From Candidatus Altarchaeota archaeon (GTDB lineage: Archaea > Altiarchaeota > Altiarchaeia > IMC4 > SCGC-AAA252-I15), in NCBI GenBank assembly GCA_026394745.1, contig JAPKXP010000167.1, positions 1 to 20,639 on the forward strand: DNA of 20,639 nt. Reading direction: 5' to 3'. Shown piece after piece: positions 20,329-20,639 of this stretch (positions are counted from its first letter, which is position 1; the number at the start of each line of letters is the position of its first letter). Position numbers and translations under genes: made by a program. Below the pieces are notes generated by a model. The model ran no database searches. It saw only the letters and a program-made list of their open reading frames with translations, and was not told the DNA's origin.

Positions 20329-20639
20329 TCACGCCTGCTGCTGTTCGCCCCGCCTCTTCCTTGAAGTCGAAACCAGAACGTTCCAGGCGAAAGCAATCCT
20401 CTCCAAATAATTGGTGAACGTCAAAGACTCCGTGAGAACAAGCGCCCTGCCCTTCCCAAGCTGCCCTGAAGTAACTTCCCTCTCCCTCTTCAAAAGCCCG
20501 AACTTAACGAGCTTTGGGATGACCTTGTTCTCGAGCGTCGGCTTACTGTAGCCAGTCCTCTCAAGGAAATCTCTAATCTCCTTCTTGGTGACGACATCCC
20601 TCGAAAGCAAAAGCCTTATGAAGTCGCAGGCAACCTTGA
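20329..20639 (-). CDS. Winged-helix protein, C-terminal part (start outside window)
   Basis: The frame is open to the window edge, with 102 visible residues before the stop. Upstream of an internal TTG (20610) it continues as KVACDFIRLL, which fits the domain, so the true start lies beyond the edge. VVTKKEIRDFLERTGYSKPT and KVIPKLVKFGLLKRERE read as a helix-turn-helix with wing. The C-terminal tail is basic (TSRKRRGEQQQA). It converges on the membrane coiled-coil gene with a 2-bp gap. The regulator class and target are not evident. Confidence 0.65.
   Translation of the reverse strand, partial: KVACDFIRLLLSRDVVTKKEIRDFLERTGYSKPTLENKVIPKLVKFGLLKREREVTSGQLGKGRALVLTESLTFTNYLERIAFAWNVLVSTSRKRRGEQQQA

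Overview
The window comes from an archaeal chromosome. The evidence is the core gene content: exosome subunit Csl4, RNA polymerase subunit Rpo11, an archaeal-type PheS with a long helix-turn-helix-rich N-terminus, a HerA ATPase, a DUF99/UPF0215 protein, and a YchF-like GTPase of the archaeal/eukaryotic Ygr210 type. The start sites agree: some are leaderless with an A/T-rich TATA-like element about 25 bases upstream, others have GGTG or GAGG Shine-Dalgarno sequences. Two cysteine-rich lipoproteins with Thr/Gln linkers and a CCLDQN...CDSDE module resemble surface proteins I associate with DPANN-type lineages. That placement is an inference; no marker seen here fixes the phylum.

Layout. 1-923: the 3' end of an O6-alkylguanine-DNA alkyltransferase gene, overlapping (ATGA) an endonuclease IV/xylose isomerase-like TIM-barrel gene. 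946-3974: a transglutaminase-like protein, convergent with an operon of an exported PQQ-type beta-propeller and the GTPase. 4052-7710: gatA and a SpoIIM-like membrane protein, convergent with pheS. 7766-9835: herA and a DUF99 gene, divergent from a 30-bp shared promoter. 9839-12071: an operon of two lipoproteins. 12155-12597: two small unknown genes. 12590-15258: an operon (read leftward) of a small unknown ORF, a GNAT acetyltransferase, an atypical GNAT-like protein and mtnA. 15372-16705: an unknown 125-residue protein, convergent with a class II aldolase and an unknown 132-residue protein. 16747-17991: S-adenosylhomocysteinase. 18069-19278: csl4, rpo11 and an Hsp20-like gene. 19407-20639: a winged-helix regulator with a palindromic operator-like site, co-transcribed with a membrane-anchored coiled-coil protein and facing a second, edge-truncated winged-helix gene.

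Two themes link genes. First, mtnA, a class II aldolase and S-adenosylhomocysteinase lie within about 5.5 kb and would together handle by-products of S-adenosylmethionine use (S-adenosylhomocysteine and methylthioribose- or deoxyribose-phosphate). Second, the two lipoproteins look like a surface module built from a shared calcium-loop-like cassette, Thr/Gln linkers and cysteine-rich repeats.

The region is densely packed. Convergent genes end within 13 bp of each other or overlap, and no gap exceeds 300 bp. I saw no tRNA, rRNA, CRISPR array, transposase or integrase.
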